In this document: in pieces, positions 1 through 10,430 of the stretch
Position numbering within the stretch: the first letter of the stretch is position 1
Layout of the letters: each line of letters starts with the position of its first letter
Source: Mauremys mutica
Lineage: Eukaryota; Chordata; Testudines; Geoemydidae
NCBI RefSeq assembly: GCF_020497125.1
Contig: NC_059094.1
Span: 5,311,733 to 5,375,732 of the forward strand
Length of the DNA stretch: 64,000 nucleotides
Reading direction: 5' to 3'
Position numbers and translations under genes: made by a program
Notes under the pieces: model-generated
Seen by the model: the letters and a program-made list of their open reading frames with translations, nothing else
The model's database searches: none
What the model was told of the DNA's origin: nothing

Positions 1-22
1 CTCCTTCTCTCTCTCTCTCTCT
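1..22. repeat. (CT)n microsatellite
   Basis: Pure pyrimidine CT dinucleotide run at the left edge of the window; it may continue outside. Confidence 0.8.
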
Positions 23-849
23 AATTCAGCTCCTGGGCAAAGAGCTGAAAATGGCGTGTGCCAGAGCTCAGAGCTCCGACTGGCTTTACATGCATGCAGC
101 TCCACTGACGGCAGTGGCATTACTCATGATTTCCACTGGAGTTAGATGAGATTCAAGCCTGCCATGTAGAAGCAAATCCAGCTGGCATCTCATCATCAAC
201 AAATCCTTGAGGACCCATGTTTCAAAGCCTGAAAAAATGATTCCTGAGTTTCCTTGGGCTGACGCTGGACCCACTTTAGCTTAGGCAGAACATTCAAAAA
301 CCCAAGGAAGAGCCCTGAGCCGTCTTCTGCTTCCAGTTTGACTGTGGAGCCTGTGGCTGCTCTGAGGAGACGCTTGGTGCAGAGTTACAGAAGTCACATT
401 GGGCAGTTGGAGCTCACTTGGGTACAGTTGGGTACAATTTCACACACACCACATGCATCTCTTTCTTCTCATTGGCTGACAGGTTCATCATGGTGAGGCC
501 ACATCTACCCAGATACGCCACATCAACCTGCAGCTGCTGCTGGGTCCTCCTCCCTTGGAATCTTTAACAGAGCAGAACGCCGTGGACTAAATGGCACTTG
601 GCTGCTTATGTTTGTCTGACGTCCTGTATGACAGAACCCACCATCTTCACTTCACCCAGAAAATACATTGCCATTGTAGGACAGTCACATCACGCTATCC
701 AGGATCCGAACTCTGGATCAGACAGTCATTCCTCTCAGAACATACAGGTCTGCTTCATGCTCTTCCCATTGGGCATCAAACGCAAATGCGTGGCCTCACT
801 TTTACATCCCCCGGAGCGTCCTTGTGGAAAAGACCTGTAGAATCTAACA
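23..849. other. Unique non-coding sequence
   Basis: No recognisable repeat, exon or RNA gene. The short open frames here carry no recognisable domain. Confidence 0.5.
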
Positions 850-962
850 GCATTATCCCCAATGTACAGGTGGAGAAACTGAGGCACAGAGCAGGGAAGG
901 GACTTGTCTGAGGTCACCCAGAGGGTCAGTGGCAGAGCTGAGACGAGAGCTGTGGTCACCAT
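850..962 (-). repeat. MIR SINE fragment
   Basis: Read on the plus strand it is the reverse complement of the MIR core: a short tract like 'gagaaactgaggcacagag', then a 'gacttg...gaggtcac' block, then 'cagtggcagagct'. Order and spacing match MIR in reverse. It is an old, diverged amniote-wide SINE. Confidence 0.6.
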
Positions 963-1859
963 ACCAGCTGTCTACCACGGTGCACCTCCTGGTGCCACTT
1001 CCCGTGGAGCATCCCTTGCTACATCTGATGTGCTGGGCACCGCTTCCAGAGTCCCCAGTGACCCTTACCAATGTCCCAACTGCTTTCCATGGGGTCCCTG
1101 CCTTGTTCTGCACAATGGACTGTGTCCCCAGCAGCGCTGCCCCACATCCCATGGCCCAGTCCCGTGCTGGGCACTACACACACAGCACCACAGTAGTGCA
1201 GATGGATGTGCCAGGCACGCAGTGCCGTCCGCTCAGGATGCAGCACCCTGGGGGTGGGGGTTAGGTCGGGGTGAAGCAGGTGGAGAAAAGAGTTTGTAAA
1301 ATGGGACAAGCTGGGTGTTGTACCCCTTCCTCCTCCCCCAGGGCTGTCTCTCCGGGGCGGCAGGCAGCGATCTGTGTCCTTTCAGCTCCAGGCTGTGCCC
1401 TTGCAGTGTGGGGCAGCTGGGAACGGCCCCTCTGGAGCAATCTGCAATGTGTGCTGCTGTTAATTGGAAAGGGATGCACGCCCACCTGGAAGTCACTGTA
1501 AATCTGGCCTCTGCTGCACAGAATGTCCTGAATTTAAGTTGTAATTAGAACTTCTATTGATGGCGCAAGGCCTCATTTTTCATGTGAAGCTGCTCATTGC
1601 TCGCAGTCAAGAAATCAATCTGAGTCTGTTGATGAGATGAGGCTGTCAGATTTGCAGAGTGGATTGATGGTCGCAAGCAGGGAGCTTGGTGACCTTAACT
1701 CCTCTGCTGCCCTGGTTCTAGCTCGGGTCTGGAAGGAGGCTCTGGGCAGAGAAGGGGACAGACTGGGCTCTTCACGGAGGACAAGAGTCCAAATCCCATG
1801 AATCCATTAACCCAAAACAAACATCATGCAGGTCCCAAGGAGCCTAAGGGGCAAGGCTG
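963..1859. other. Unique sequence; possible conserved non-coding segment near 1540-1690
   Basis: No gene seen. The part at about 1540-1690 differs in texture from its surroundings: AT-balanced, non-repetitive, with a TAATT homeodomain-type core and several ATTGATGG/AATCAATC-like words. That is the look of a conserved enhancer, but conservation cannot be tested from one sequence. Confidence 0.3.
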
Positions 1860-2048
1860 CATGCTGTGTGTGCATGTGTATCCCTGTGCGTGGAAGTGTG
1901 GATGCAGAAGGGTGTGTAAGTGAGTCAGTGTGTGCACAGGCATGTGTGTGAGCATATGCATGTGTATCTGTACATGTATTCACTCCCATGTCAGTATGTG
2001 CGTGCGGTGTGTGTACATGTGTGTCTGAGCACGTGTACGTGTGTGAAA
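1860..2048. repeat. Degenerate (TG)n-rich tract
   Basis: Long run of TGTGTG, TGCATGTG and GTGTGTACATG words with many interruptions; an old dinucleotide repeat. Similar TG/CA-rich stretches occur at about 3120-3215, 6430-6500 and 6770-6895, so this first part of the window is rich in such tracts. Confidence 0.7.
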
Positions 2049-2568
2049 AGACGACTGGGCGACATCACTGATGGCTGAGCCCCGTTCAGCTCTATGGGTG
2101 GCGCTGGCCCTTGGGACAGTCCGCGTTCTCCCTCGGCCCTGTCCTGGGGAGCGGATGGGAACGCCAGGCTGGGCCTGGGGCAGAGAGGACAGCGGAAGAA
2201 CATGGGCCCTTTGAATGTTATTCTATGGCCAAGCGCCCTATTATCCATACAGCACCGTCTGGCTCTCACTAAAACACCTTGTAGCCATTTGGCCTGAGCC
2301 TGCCTGGAGGGGACCCCCTACCACTGATCCGGGGAGAGGAATATACAGTCGCTGAGACACGGGAGCGTGGCGTCCCTGAGCTGCAGCAGCTCTCACATGC
2401 GGCCAGCTCCTCCCCATCACACATCCCCGCTCAGGACATTCAGGGCCTGGCATTCTTGCCCAGGCCACATGAGTCTCCACCTTGGCCCACAGGCAGGAGA
2501 GCTGCTTCCTAGGGTGGCTGGAGCTCTTCTCCCCAGTCTGAGCAAGGGAGACCTCTGGCTCCTGAAAT
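2049..2568. other. Unique non-coding sequence
   Basis: No repeat family or exon recognised. Confidence 0.4.
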
Positions 2569-2829
2569 CAGGGCCGGCTCCAGGCACCAGCTAAAGAAGC
2601 AGGTGCTTGGGGTGGCCAATACCAAGGGGCAGCCCTCTGGCCACTATAGGGGCAGCATGTCCGGGTCTTCGGCGGCGGGTCCCTCAGTCCCTCTCGGAGT
2701 GAAGGACCTGCTGCCGAATTGCCGCCGAAGAATGGAGCGGCGCGATCGCGCTACCGCGGCTCTTTATTTTATTTTATTTTATTTTATTTTTTGCCGCTTG
2801 GGGCGGCAGAAAACCTGGAGCCGGCCCTG
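2569..2829. mobile_element. Non-autonomous hAT element (MITE), 261 bp
   Basis: The two ends are a perfect 16-bp terminal inverted repeat, CAGGGCCGGCTCCAGG at the left and its reverse complement at 2814-2829. The flanking octamers are cctgaaat (2561-2568) and cctgcaat (2830-2837), an 8-bp target duplication with one mismatch. CAG...CTG ends plus an 8-bp duplication are the hallmark of hAT transposons. There is no transposase. The interior is GC-rich and holds a (TTTTA)n run at about 2761-2792. Confidence 0.85.
2761..2792. repeat. (TTTTA)n microsatellite inside the hAT MITE
   Basis: Five to six pentamer units, uninterrupted; possibly a degenerated A-tail of another insertion. Confidence 0.8.
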
Positions 2830-3226
2830 CCTGCAATGCCTCAGGCCTCTCTGCTCCGGCTGTGAGCCGTGTGCGCAAGGGGATCCTGTCCCCTTCACCC
2901 TGCCGCTAGGGCCTGGAAATCACTGCAAACATCCCGCCTGAAGCACCTGGACCTGGGGAGAGAGAACGCAGGGGAGGGGCTTGTGTGCGAATGGGAACCT
3001 CGGTGGAGGGAACTCAGGGGAGATGGGGGAGGGGCAGGTGGCTCCTGTACCCCCGCAGAGAGACAGTTCTGGGTGCAGCAGTGCTTAAAACGTTGCCCAG
3101 AGCCCTGGCCAGCGCCGCACACACTTGTGTGTAAATTGGTAAGTGCACACGTCCCTGAGTGTGCGTGCACATCTCTTTGTGTGTGTGAATCCCTGTTATG
3201 ATTTGTGTATGTGCATACCGCTCTCT
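2830..3226. other. Unique sequence with a TG-rich end
   Basis: No gene recognised; the part from about 3120 onward is degenerate TG/TGCA repeat. Confidence 0.4.
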
Positions 3227-3321
3227 ATCATAGAATCATAGAATCATAGAATCTCAGGGTTGGAAGGGACCTCAGGAGGTCATCTAGTCCAACCCCCTGC
3301 TCAAAGCAGGACCAAACCCAA

Positions 3322-6171
3322 CTAAATCATCCCAGCCAGGGCTTTGTCAAGCCTGACCTTAAAAACCTCTAAGGAAGGAGATTCCACTACCTCCCTAGGT
3401 AACCCATTCCAGTTCTTCACCACCCTACTAGTGAAAAAGTTTTTCCTAATATCCAACCTAAACCTCCCCCTCTGCAACTTGAGACCATTACTCCTTGTTC
3501 TATCATCTTCTACCACTGAGAACAGTCTAGATCCATCCTCTTTGGAACCCCCTTTCAGGTAGTTGAAAGCAGCTATCAAATCCCCCCTCATTCTTCTCTT
3601 CTGCAGACTAAACAATCCCAGTTCCCTCAGCCTCTCCTCATAAGTCATGTGCTCCAGCCCCCTAATCATTTTTGTTGCCCTCCGCTGGACTCTCTCCAAT
3701 TTATCCACATCCTTCTTGTAGTGTGGGGCCCAAAACTGGACACAGTACTCCAAATGAGGCCTCACCAGTGCTGAGTAGAGGGGGATGATCACATCCCTTG
3801 ATCTGCTGGAAATGCCCCTACTTATACAACCCAAAATGCCATTAGCCTTCTTGGCAACAAGGGCACACTGTTGACTCATATTCAGCTTTTCGTCCACCGT
3901 AACCCCTAGGTCCTTTTCTGCAGAACTGCTACCCAGCCATTCGGTCCCTAGTCTGTAGCAGTACATGGGATTCTTCCGTCCTAAGTGCAGGACTCTGCAC
4001 TTGTCCTTGTTGAACCTCATCATATTTCTTTTGGCCCAATCCTCTAATTTGTCTAGGTCCCTCTGTATCCTATCCCTACCCTCCAGTGTATCAACAACTC
4101 CTCCCAGTTTAGTGTCATCTGCAAACTTGCTAAGGGTGCAGTCCACACCATCCTCCAGATCGTTAATGAAGATATTGAACAAAACCGGCCCCAGCGCCGA
4201 CCCTTGGGGCACTCCACTTGATACCGGCTGCCATCTAGACATGGAACCATTGATCACTACCCGTTGAGCCCGACCATCTAGCCAGTTTTCTATCCACCTT
4301 ACCGTCCATTCATCCAGCCCAGACTTCTTTAACTTGCTGGCAAGAATACGGTGGGAGACTGTATCAAAAGCTTTGCTAAAATCCAGAAATAGTACATCCA
4401 CTGCTTTCCCCTCATCCACAGAGCCGGTTATCTCGTCATAGAAGGCAATTAGGTTAGTCAGGCATGACTTGCCCTTGGTGAATCCATGCTGACTGTTCCT
4501 GATCACTTTCCCCTCCTTTAAGTGGTTCAGGATTGATTCCTTGAGGACCTGTTCCATGATTTTTCCAGGGACTGAGGTGAGACTGACTGGCCTGTAGTTC
4601 CCTGGATCTTCCTTCTTCCCTTTTTTAAAGATGGGCACTACATTAGCTTTTTTCCAGTCATCCGGGACCTCCCCCGATCGCCATGATTTTTCAAAGATAA
4701 TGGCCAATGGCTCTGCAATCTCATCGGCCAACTCCTTTAGCACCCTCGGATGCAGCGCATCCGGCCCCATGGACTTGTGCTCATCCAGCTTTCCTAAATA
4801 GCCCCGAACTACTTCTTTCTCCACAGAGAGCTGGTCACCTCCTCCCCATACCGTGCTGCAGAGTGCAGCTGTCTGGGAGCTGACCTTGTCTGTGAAGACA
4901 GAGGCAAAAAAAGCATTGAGTACACTAGCTTTCTCCACATCCTCTGTCACTAGGTTCCCTCCCTCATTCAGGAAGGGGCCCACACTTTCCTTGACTTTCT
5001 TCCTGTTGCTAACATACCTGAAGAAACCCTTCTTGTTACTCCTAACATCTCCGGCTAGCTGCAACTCCAAGTGTGATTTGGCCTTCCTGATTTCACACCT
5101 GCATGCCTGAACAATACTTTTATACTCCTCCCTGGTTATTTGTCCAATCTTCCACTTCTTGTAAGCTGTTCTTTTGTGTTTAAGACGAGCAAGGATTTCA
5201 CTGTTAAGCCAAGCTGGTCGCCTGCCATATTTACTTCTCTTCCTACACATCGGGATGGTTTGTTCCTGCAACCTCAATAAGGTTTCTTTGAAATACAGCC
5301 AGCTTTCCTCGACTCCTTTCCCCGTCATGTTATTCTCCCAGGGGACCTTGCCCATCAGTTCCCTGAGGGAGTCAAAGTCTGCTTTTCTGAAGTCCAGGGT
5401 CTCTGTTCTACTGCTTTCCCTTTTTCCTTGTGTCAGGATCCTGAACTCGACCATCTCATGGTCACTGCCCCCCAGGTTCCCATCCACTATTGCTTCCTCT
5501 ACTATTTCTTCCCTGTTTGTGAGCAGCAGGTCAAGAAGAGCTTTTCTCCTAGTTGGTTCCTCCAGCACTTGCACCAGGAAATTGTCCCCTACACTTTCCA
5601 GAAACTTCCTGGATTGCCTGTGCACTGCTGTATTGCTCTCCCAGCAGATATCAGGGTGATTAAAGTCACCCATGAGAACCAGGGCCTGTGATCTAACAAC
5701 TTCTGTTAGTTGCTGGAAGAAAGCCTCGTCCACCTCATCCCCCTGGTCCGGTGGTCTGTAGCAGACTCCCACCACGACATTACCCTTGTTGTTCATACTT
5801 CTAAATTTAATCCAGAGACACTCAGGTTTTTCTGCAGTTTCATACTGGAGCTCTGAGCAGTCATACTGCTCTCTTACGTACAACGCAACTCCCCCACCTT
5901 TTCTGCCCTGCCTATCCTTCCTGAACAGTTTATATCCATCCATGACAGTACTCCAATCATGTGAGTTATCCCACCAAGTCTCTGTTATTCCAATTACATC
6001 ATAATTCCCTGACTGTGCCAGGACTTCTAGTTCTCCCTGCTTGTTCCCCAGGCTTCTTGCATTAGTGTATAGGCATTTAAGATAACCCGCTGATTGTCCC
6101 GCTTTCTTGGTCTGAGACAGGAGTCCTCCCCTCTTGCAGTCTCCTGCTTGTGCTTCCTCCCGGTATCCCAC
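3322..6171 (-). CDS. CR1 ORF2: endonuclease and reverse transcriptase
   Basis: Multifunctional enzyme that nicks target DNA and copies the CR1 RNA into it (target-primed reverse transcription) in the nucleus. Numbering from the GTG at 6171, the apurinic-type endonuclease covers about residues 30-245, with Asn37 (TNARS), Glu64 (TETWW), the GDFN block (Asp169, Asn171) and the SDH block (Asp237, His238). The reverse transcriptase covers about 470-760. Its catalytic aspartates are Asp597 in FLDFSKAFD and Asp685/Asp686 in FADDTK, with the GVPQGS loop at 653-658. The CR1-typical RPHLEYC block is at 804-810. The length of 949 residues is near that of complete CR1 ORF2 proteins. The stop is TAG at 3322-3324. 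The first residue is a GTG, unlikely as a eukaryotic start. The frame is open up to 6240, and its first in-frame ATG is codon 77, inside the endonuclease. Translation probably enters from ORF1 (see the 6182-6225 signal). Confidence 0.93.
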   Translation of the reverse strand: MGYREEAQAGDCKRGGLLSQTKKAGQSAGYLKCLYTNARSLGNKQGELEVLAQSGNYDVIGITETWWDNSHDWSTVMDGYKLFRKDRQGRKGGGVALYVREQYDCSELQYETAEKPECLWIKFRSMNNKGNVVVGVCYRPPDQGDEVDEAFFQQLTEVVRSQALVLMGDFNHPDICWESNTAVHRQSRKFLESVGDNFLVQVLEEPTRRKALLDLLLTNREEIVEEAIVDGNLGGSDHEMVEFRILTQGKRESSRTETLDFRKADFDSLRELMGKVPWENNMTGKGVEESWLYFKETLLRLQEQTIPMCRKRSKYGRRPAWLNSEILARLKHKRTAYKKWKIGQITREEYKSIVQACRCEIRKAKSHLELQLAGDVRSNKKGFFRYVSNRKKVKESVGPFLNEGGNLVTEDVEKASVLNAFFASVFTDKVSSQTAALCSTVWGGGDQLSVEKEVVRGYLGKLDEHKSMGPDALHPRVLKELADEIAEPLAIIFEKSWRSGEVPDDWKKANVVPIFKKGKKEDPGNYRPVSLTSVPGKIMEQVLKESILNHLKEGKVIRNSQHGFTKGKSCLTNLIAFYDEITGSVDEGKAVDVLFLDFSKAFDTVSHRILASKLKKSGLDEWTVRWIENWLDGRAQRVVINGSMSRWQPVSSGVPQGSALGPVLFNIFINDLEDGVDCTLSKFADDTKLGGVVDTLEGRDRIQRDLDKLEDWAKRNMMRFNKDKCRVLHLGRKNPMYCYRLGTEWLGSSSAEKDLGVTVDEKLNMSQQCALVAKKANGILGCISRGISSRSRDVIIPLYSALVRPHLEYCVQFWAPHYKKDVDKLERVQRRATKMIRGLEHMTYEERLRELGLFSLQKRRMRGDLIAAFNYLKGGSKEDGSRLFSVVEDDRTRSNGLKLQRGRFRLDIRKNFFTSRVVKNWNGLPREVVESPSLEVFKVRLDKALAGMI

Positions 6172-6181
6172 ATCCCCACTT

Positions 6182-6225
6182 ACCTCGGGGCTTTGGTCTC
6201 CTTCCCCCGGTGAACCTAGTTTAAA
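6182..6225 (-). promoter_or_regulatory. Candidate -1 ribosomal frameshift signal at the ORF1/ORF2 boundary
   Basis: On the minus strand ORF1 ends GCT TTA AAC TAG. The bases T TTA AAC (6225-6219) fit the canonical X XXY YYZ slippery heptamer in the ORF1 frame, with the stop TAG immediately after (6218-6216). A -1 slip reads TTT AAA CTA GGT and joins the ORF2 frame, which is open from 6240 to 3322. Seven nucleotides after the heptamer, the arm ACCGGGG (6211-6205) can pair with CCCCG and then GGT (6190-6182, with a small bulge), giving a GC-rich stem with a loop of about 14 nt. Slip site, spacer and stem match known frameshift signals. Function is inferred, not shown. Confidence 0.55.
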
Positions 6226-6434
6226 GCCCTCCTCACTAGGTTAGCCAGCCTGCTTGCAAAGATGCTCTTCCCTCTCTTCGTGAGGTGGAGCCCGTCTCTG
6301 CCTAGCAATCCTTCTTCTTGGAAGACCATCCCATTGTCAAAGAATCCAAACTCTTCTCTCCGACACCATCTGCGTAGCCATTCGTTGATTTCCACGATTC
6401 GACGGAGTGCACGGCTCGGTGTGCGATTGTCTCT
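6216..6434 (-). pseudogene. CR1 ORF1 C-terminal fragment (SGNH/GDSL-esterase-like end)
   Basis: An open frame of 72 codons ending in TAG at 6216-6218, directly upstream of and overlapping the ORF2 frame. It contains the segment GRDGLHLTKRG; the D-G-L-H (6285-6296) fits the Asp-x-x-His catalytic block near the C terminus of SGNH hydrolases, the esterase domain known in ORF1 of many CR1-clade elements. The N-terminal zinc-finger/PHD region and the catalytic Ser block are missing because the copy is 5'-truncated. No internal stop occurs in what remains. Confidence 0.75.
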
Positions 6435-7989
6435 CCATAGCAGTGTTGTGGTCTGGCTCTGTGAGTCTGTGTGTGCTATGCGGGTGCAAGTGTGTGTGAG
6501 GGGAGGGTGAGCTGCATCGGGGGCGGGGCGGGGAGGGGGCTACATTTGTAGCTCCCCAACTGCCCACCTCCCCCGTGAATCTCAAACAGCTCCAGGCCCC
6601 TGGCATTTGCTGGTGGACTCAAAGGCAGACCCATCAGAGTGTTCGCACTGTTCCTTCGGGAACAGAGAAGGGCCTAAGCAGCCTCAGACTCTAGGCTGTC
6701 TGAAAGCTGAAGCAAACTGTGCTAATGGCCTGTAAGCAGGTAGCGTCCCTGCCCGACTCCTAAGACGCACAGCACGTGCACACAGCACGTTCATCCACGC
6801 ACAGCCTGCACACACACATATACACAGCCCAGCCTGCACACACACATAGCATGTGCATGCACACAAAACACCCCAAGTGCACACACTCCCCCACGCACAA
6901 AGGGTCTGATCCCATCTTATCCTACCCCCACCCCCTGGGGGTTTGCCTTGATTGATAACTTAAGCAACAACAAATATAAACTGGACTATTTCTCAGGCTT
7001 CTCCCCAAAGCGCCTCATCTCCCTCTCCCTAGTTCCTTCTGCCTCAGAGAGATGCTCAACCCTGTTTTTACTCCTGCGTGCTAATAAGACCTTCCTGTTC
7101 CAGCTGCCAGGGGGAGTCAGCAAAATAGTTCTTCATCTCTATTCAGGATCCTAGCACCCAGTGTCCTGTCATATGGGCCACTTGCTTGGACGCTGAGCAC
7201 GGCACGGAGCTGTGCTGATCTGACCAGTGTTTTCCTGTTGTCTAGAGGTCCCTGTTTCTGAGATGGCCAATAGACCGCCCCCTCCCTTCTGTATTATGGC
7301 TGCTTTTGGAAGTAGCTGGGATTCTGCTTCATACAGGACCCAGTCAAACATCCCCAGCTACCAGCAGAGAATCTCTGTGCTAGACTGTGTGTATGTAGGC
7401 AGCTCTCCATTTACTGTTACCATTGCATTTGGATTCCTCCTGTAGCTTACAGCTGTTCCCCATCTACTGACTGCACCTTCCATCCACACCCTTCTGGGCC
7501 CAGGAACACCAGATCTCTCAGAATACAGGCCTATTCTAGTAGGAGCATCCACAGGCATCAGAGGCAATGGCCTACTGGGGCTGTGTTGAATCATCAGCCA
7601 TATTGTTTGCATTGCAAAGTTGCTGTTTCTTTTCGAAAAGAAGTAATTTCCGTCCCTTTGTCCCCCTTCTCTTTAAATGTCTCCCCCCAGTGCCTCATGC
7701 CAGCAGCTCCCTAGGCCTGACCTTCCGCTGACCTAAACCTTGGGTCATCTTTTACACGCGTGCAAAGTGAATGTGAAATATGAGCATTGTGATCTGGAAG
7801 CCTTGCACACCCACTTTGCACAGGGGTTGTAAATGGCTGCACAAGGTGCAAGGTACGGAAGAATTGGGCCCAAGGGAAGCAGGATTGGTTCGTTAATCTC
7901 GTGGATGACTAGGGAGATCTGAATGGGGCAGTCCAAGGCCTGAACAAACCTTCTACCTCAGGAACAAGCTGCTTTGATCATACTAATTA
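6435..7989. other. Unique sequence with CA/GT-rich tracts
   Basis: GT-rich at about 6430-6500 and CA-rich at about 6770-6895; the remainder is non-repetitive AT-balanced DNA. No exon, RNA gene or element ends recognised. Confidence 0.4.
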
Positions 7990-8095
7990 AGTATTATGAT
8001 TATTATTGCATTCACCCTTTCCATCCTTAGGCCTGGGCCCACAGTACCAGGTGCTGTACGAACACAGAACAAAAAGACATGTTTTGACGCAAGTT
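7990..8095 (+). repeat. Ancient amniote interspersed repeat (family 1)
   Basis: The words TTATTATTG, CAGTACCAGGTGCTGTACGAACACAG and ACAAAAAGACA in this order recur, diverged, at 29489-29625, 44205-44330 and 63478-63570, and reversed at 37950-38060. I do not know the family's name; its spread and divergence show it is old. Confidence 0.5.
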
Positions 8096-8497
8096 TATAA
8101 TGTAACTCCACCCCTCTCCCGCACACACGCACATACATGGGGCCTTTCTTCTGCGGGGTCCTGGGACATCCAGGCGTGGGGCAAATCCTGCTTTTCGGCT
8201 GCAGAGTCCTCAGAACAGGAAAGAATCCAAATGTTCTTCATATTTAGCTTGTGCCTTCTGGATGGCTCATGTGTGATGCCTCCAGCCGGAGGCCGGATTT
8301 CAGCAGGGCCGTGGAGCCAGTTCTGCTGCCACCAGCTCTAATTCACTATCAATTAGGAAAAAGAGGCCGCAAACACAGGACATGGTGAAATGTGCATATG
8401 CAAATGAGGCACTCCAGATAGTAGTTACTGGAGCTCTAAGGGGCTCTGAGCTGGAGACATTCAGTCTGGTGCAGAAGCATTTGGGGGATTTTATAGT
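8096..8497. other. Unique non-coding sequence
   Basis: No element or exon recognised. Confidence 0.4.
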
Positions 8498-8502
8498 ACA
8501 GG

Positions 8503-9262
8503 TGTCATAAACAGATAGTTAAGGGTTAATGTCTCTTTTACCTGTAAAGGGTTAAGAAGCTCAGTAAACCTGGCTGACACCTGACCAGAGGACCAATAAG
8601 GGGACAAGATACTTTCAAATCTTGGTGGAGGGAAGTCTTTGTTTTGTGCTCTTTTTTTTGGGTTCGTTCGCTCTCGGGACTGAGAGGGATGGGACATCAA
8701 TCCAGGCTCTCCAAATCTTTCTAAATCAGTCTCATGTTTTAAACTTGTAAGTAGCACAGGCAAGGCGTGTTAGTCTTATGTTTGTTTTCTCAACCTGTAA
8801 ATGTTCCTTTTTTGTTGGAAGGATTTTTACCTCTGTTTGCTGTAACTTTGAACCTGAGGCTAGAGGGGGTTTCCTCTGGGCTATATGAATCTAAGTACCC
8901 TGTAAAGCATTTTCCATCCTGATTTTACAGAGATAATTTTTACCTTTTCTTCCTTTAATTAAAAGCTTTCTTTTTTAAGAACCTGATTGATTTTTCCTTG
9001 TTTTAAGATCCAAGGGGATTGGGTCTGAACTCACCAGGGATTGGTGAGGGGGGATGGTTAATTTCTCCTTGTTTTAAGATCCAAGGGGTTGGGGTCTGTG
9101 TTCCCCAGGGAAGGTTTTGGGGGGACAGAAAGTGTGCCAGACACTGATTTCTGGCTGGTGGCAGCGTTACCAGATCTAAGCTAGAAATTAAGCTTTGAAG
9201 GGTCCATACAGGTCCCCACATCTGTACCCTAAAGTTCAGAATTGGGGGAGGAAACCTTGACA
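8503..9262 (+). mobile_element. Solo LTR (endogenous retrovirus or gypsy-type), 760 bp
   Basis: Begins TGTCATAAAC and ends CCTTGACA, giving the TG...CA ends and a 5-bp terminal inverted repeat (TGTCA/TGACA) of an LTR. It is flanked by the exact 5-bp duplication acagg (8498-8502 and 9263-9267). A polyadenylation signal ATTAAA lies at 8958-8963, fitting plus orientation, followed by a T-rich segment. The 3' part holds two tandem copies of a 71-bp unit starting at about 8996 and 9067. No gag, pol or env lies beside it, so it is what remains after recombination between two LTRs. A 5-bp duplication suits a gypsy-like or ERV3-like element; the exact family is not determined. Confidence 0.88.
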
Positions 9263-9267
9263 ACAGG

Positions 9268-9959
9268 GGAAATGCAAAGAGGTGCGTTACTCAGTCCCAG
9301 ACCAGGCTGGAGCAAACGAGTGCAAGTCTTTGGGTGCTGCTGCCTCTGCCGACCTAGGGGACTTTGTGATACCAACACGGTCCCCTCAGCACTTTGCACC
9401 TGTAGACCTGAAGGCAATTTATAAACCTAGGGAAGGAGAGGGGGCAGGACTGGGATTTATCTGCCTTCTATTCCTGGCTCTGCTAAGGACCTGCTGGCTG
9501 ACCTAGGGCAAGTCACTTCTCCTCTGTGGGGCAGGTGGGGCAGGCAGTCCACCTCAAAGCAGGAAAGCTCTAATTTCAAACCAAGAGCATCAGGCCATGC
9601 CAGCAAGTTTGTAAAAGTTGCTCCAATCTGTGGGTCTGCACTGCTGGCCCTGGCTAACAAGACAAGGTGAAGCAAGCTTTCCAGATCCCCTGTATACAGA
9701 GAGGGAAACTGAGGCACAGAGAGGCAGCACAACATACCCAAGGTTTCAGAGGGAGTGTTGGAATCAAGGGTTTGATCATCATCAAAGGGAGCCAGCGATC
9801 ACAGAACTCTCACTGGCTGCCCTTTGGGTTCCTCCTCCCTGTGCATCAATGTCATGCAAGAGTCTTATTATTTGCTATGTGCTCGCAGTGGGTTTGGCCA
9901 TCCCCAGGGGGCACGTCCCAGGGTAGCCCCCCCTACCCCCCACCCCAAGGAGGCCACAG
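9268..9959. other. Mostly unique sequence with two MIR fragments
   Basis: Contains a plus-strand MIR-like piece at about 9462-9530 (CTGGCTCTGC then GGGCAAGTCACTT) and a minus-strand piece at about 9688-9775 (GGGAAACTGAGGCACAGAGAG). Otherwise nothing recognised. Confidence 0.5.
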
Positions 9960-10430
9960 TCTGAAAGGAGCCAGTATAACTGCCTCACAAAAGTGAGTCT
10001 TGAAGAGAGATTTGGGGGCGAGGGTGAAGGGGGGCCTGGCTCGTTGGGATGGGGGAGGGTTCCACGCAGAGGGGGCAGCATGGATGAAGGTGCAGAGATG
10101 AGAGGGAGAAGGAAACAAAGGGAGTGTTGCAGCTGGCATCACTGGGAGAGAAAAGGGGGTAAAGGAGGTGAGATTAAAGATCAGATCTGACTCCTGGACT
10201 GGGACAGAGCTGGCAGAGTCTGGACGACAAGGAGGGTTCAGGTTTGACACAGTGGGCAGGGGGGAGCCAGTGGAGTTACCCAAAGAGGGGCGTGATGCAA
10301 TTAGATCCTCAGCCAAGAAAGATCATTTTTGCTGCTGCAGTTTGGATGGAGTGGAGGGGAACAACCTGGGCGAGAGGCTGGCCAGACAGGAGTGACAGGG
10401 GTCATGACCGGGCCAGGACGAGTGTCTTAG
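9960..10430 (-). pseudogene. Decayed LINE fragment (L2/CR1 clade reverse transcriptase C-terminus)
   Basis: Reverse translation gives, in broken frames, a QTAAAKMIF-like segment followed by an ITPLF...LHWLP-like segment, the arrangement near the C terminus of L2-type reverse transcriptases. Several stops and frame changes are present. The class is inferred from these short matches only. Confidence 0.35.

Larger units (their letters stand above)
3227..6434 (-). mobile_element. CR1 LINE retrotransposon, 5'-truncated with intact ORF2
   Basis: Minus-strand chicken-repeat-1 type non-LTR retrotransposon. Its 3' end, at the low coordinate, is the diagnostic CR1 end: a conserved hairpin-like block (about 3250-3300 in reverse) followed by about three tandem ATTCTATG-type octamers at 3227-3253, and no poly(A). 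Going upstream come a short 3' UTR, ORF2 (endonuclease plus reverse transcriptase, no internal stop) and the last 72 codons of ORF1. Homology fades into GT-rich sequence near 6435, so the copy is 5'-truncated, as is usual for CR1. No clear target duplication is visible, also usual for CR1. Undamaged ORF2 implies a young insertion from a recently active lineage. Confidence 0.95.

Noticed and set aside
6171..6173. ATG at 6173-6171 as the ORF2 start
   Set aside because: It is out of frame with the endonuclease; the in-frame codon there is GTG.
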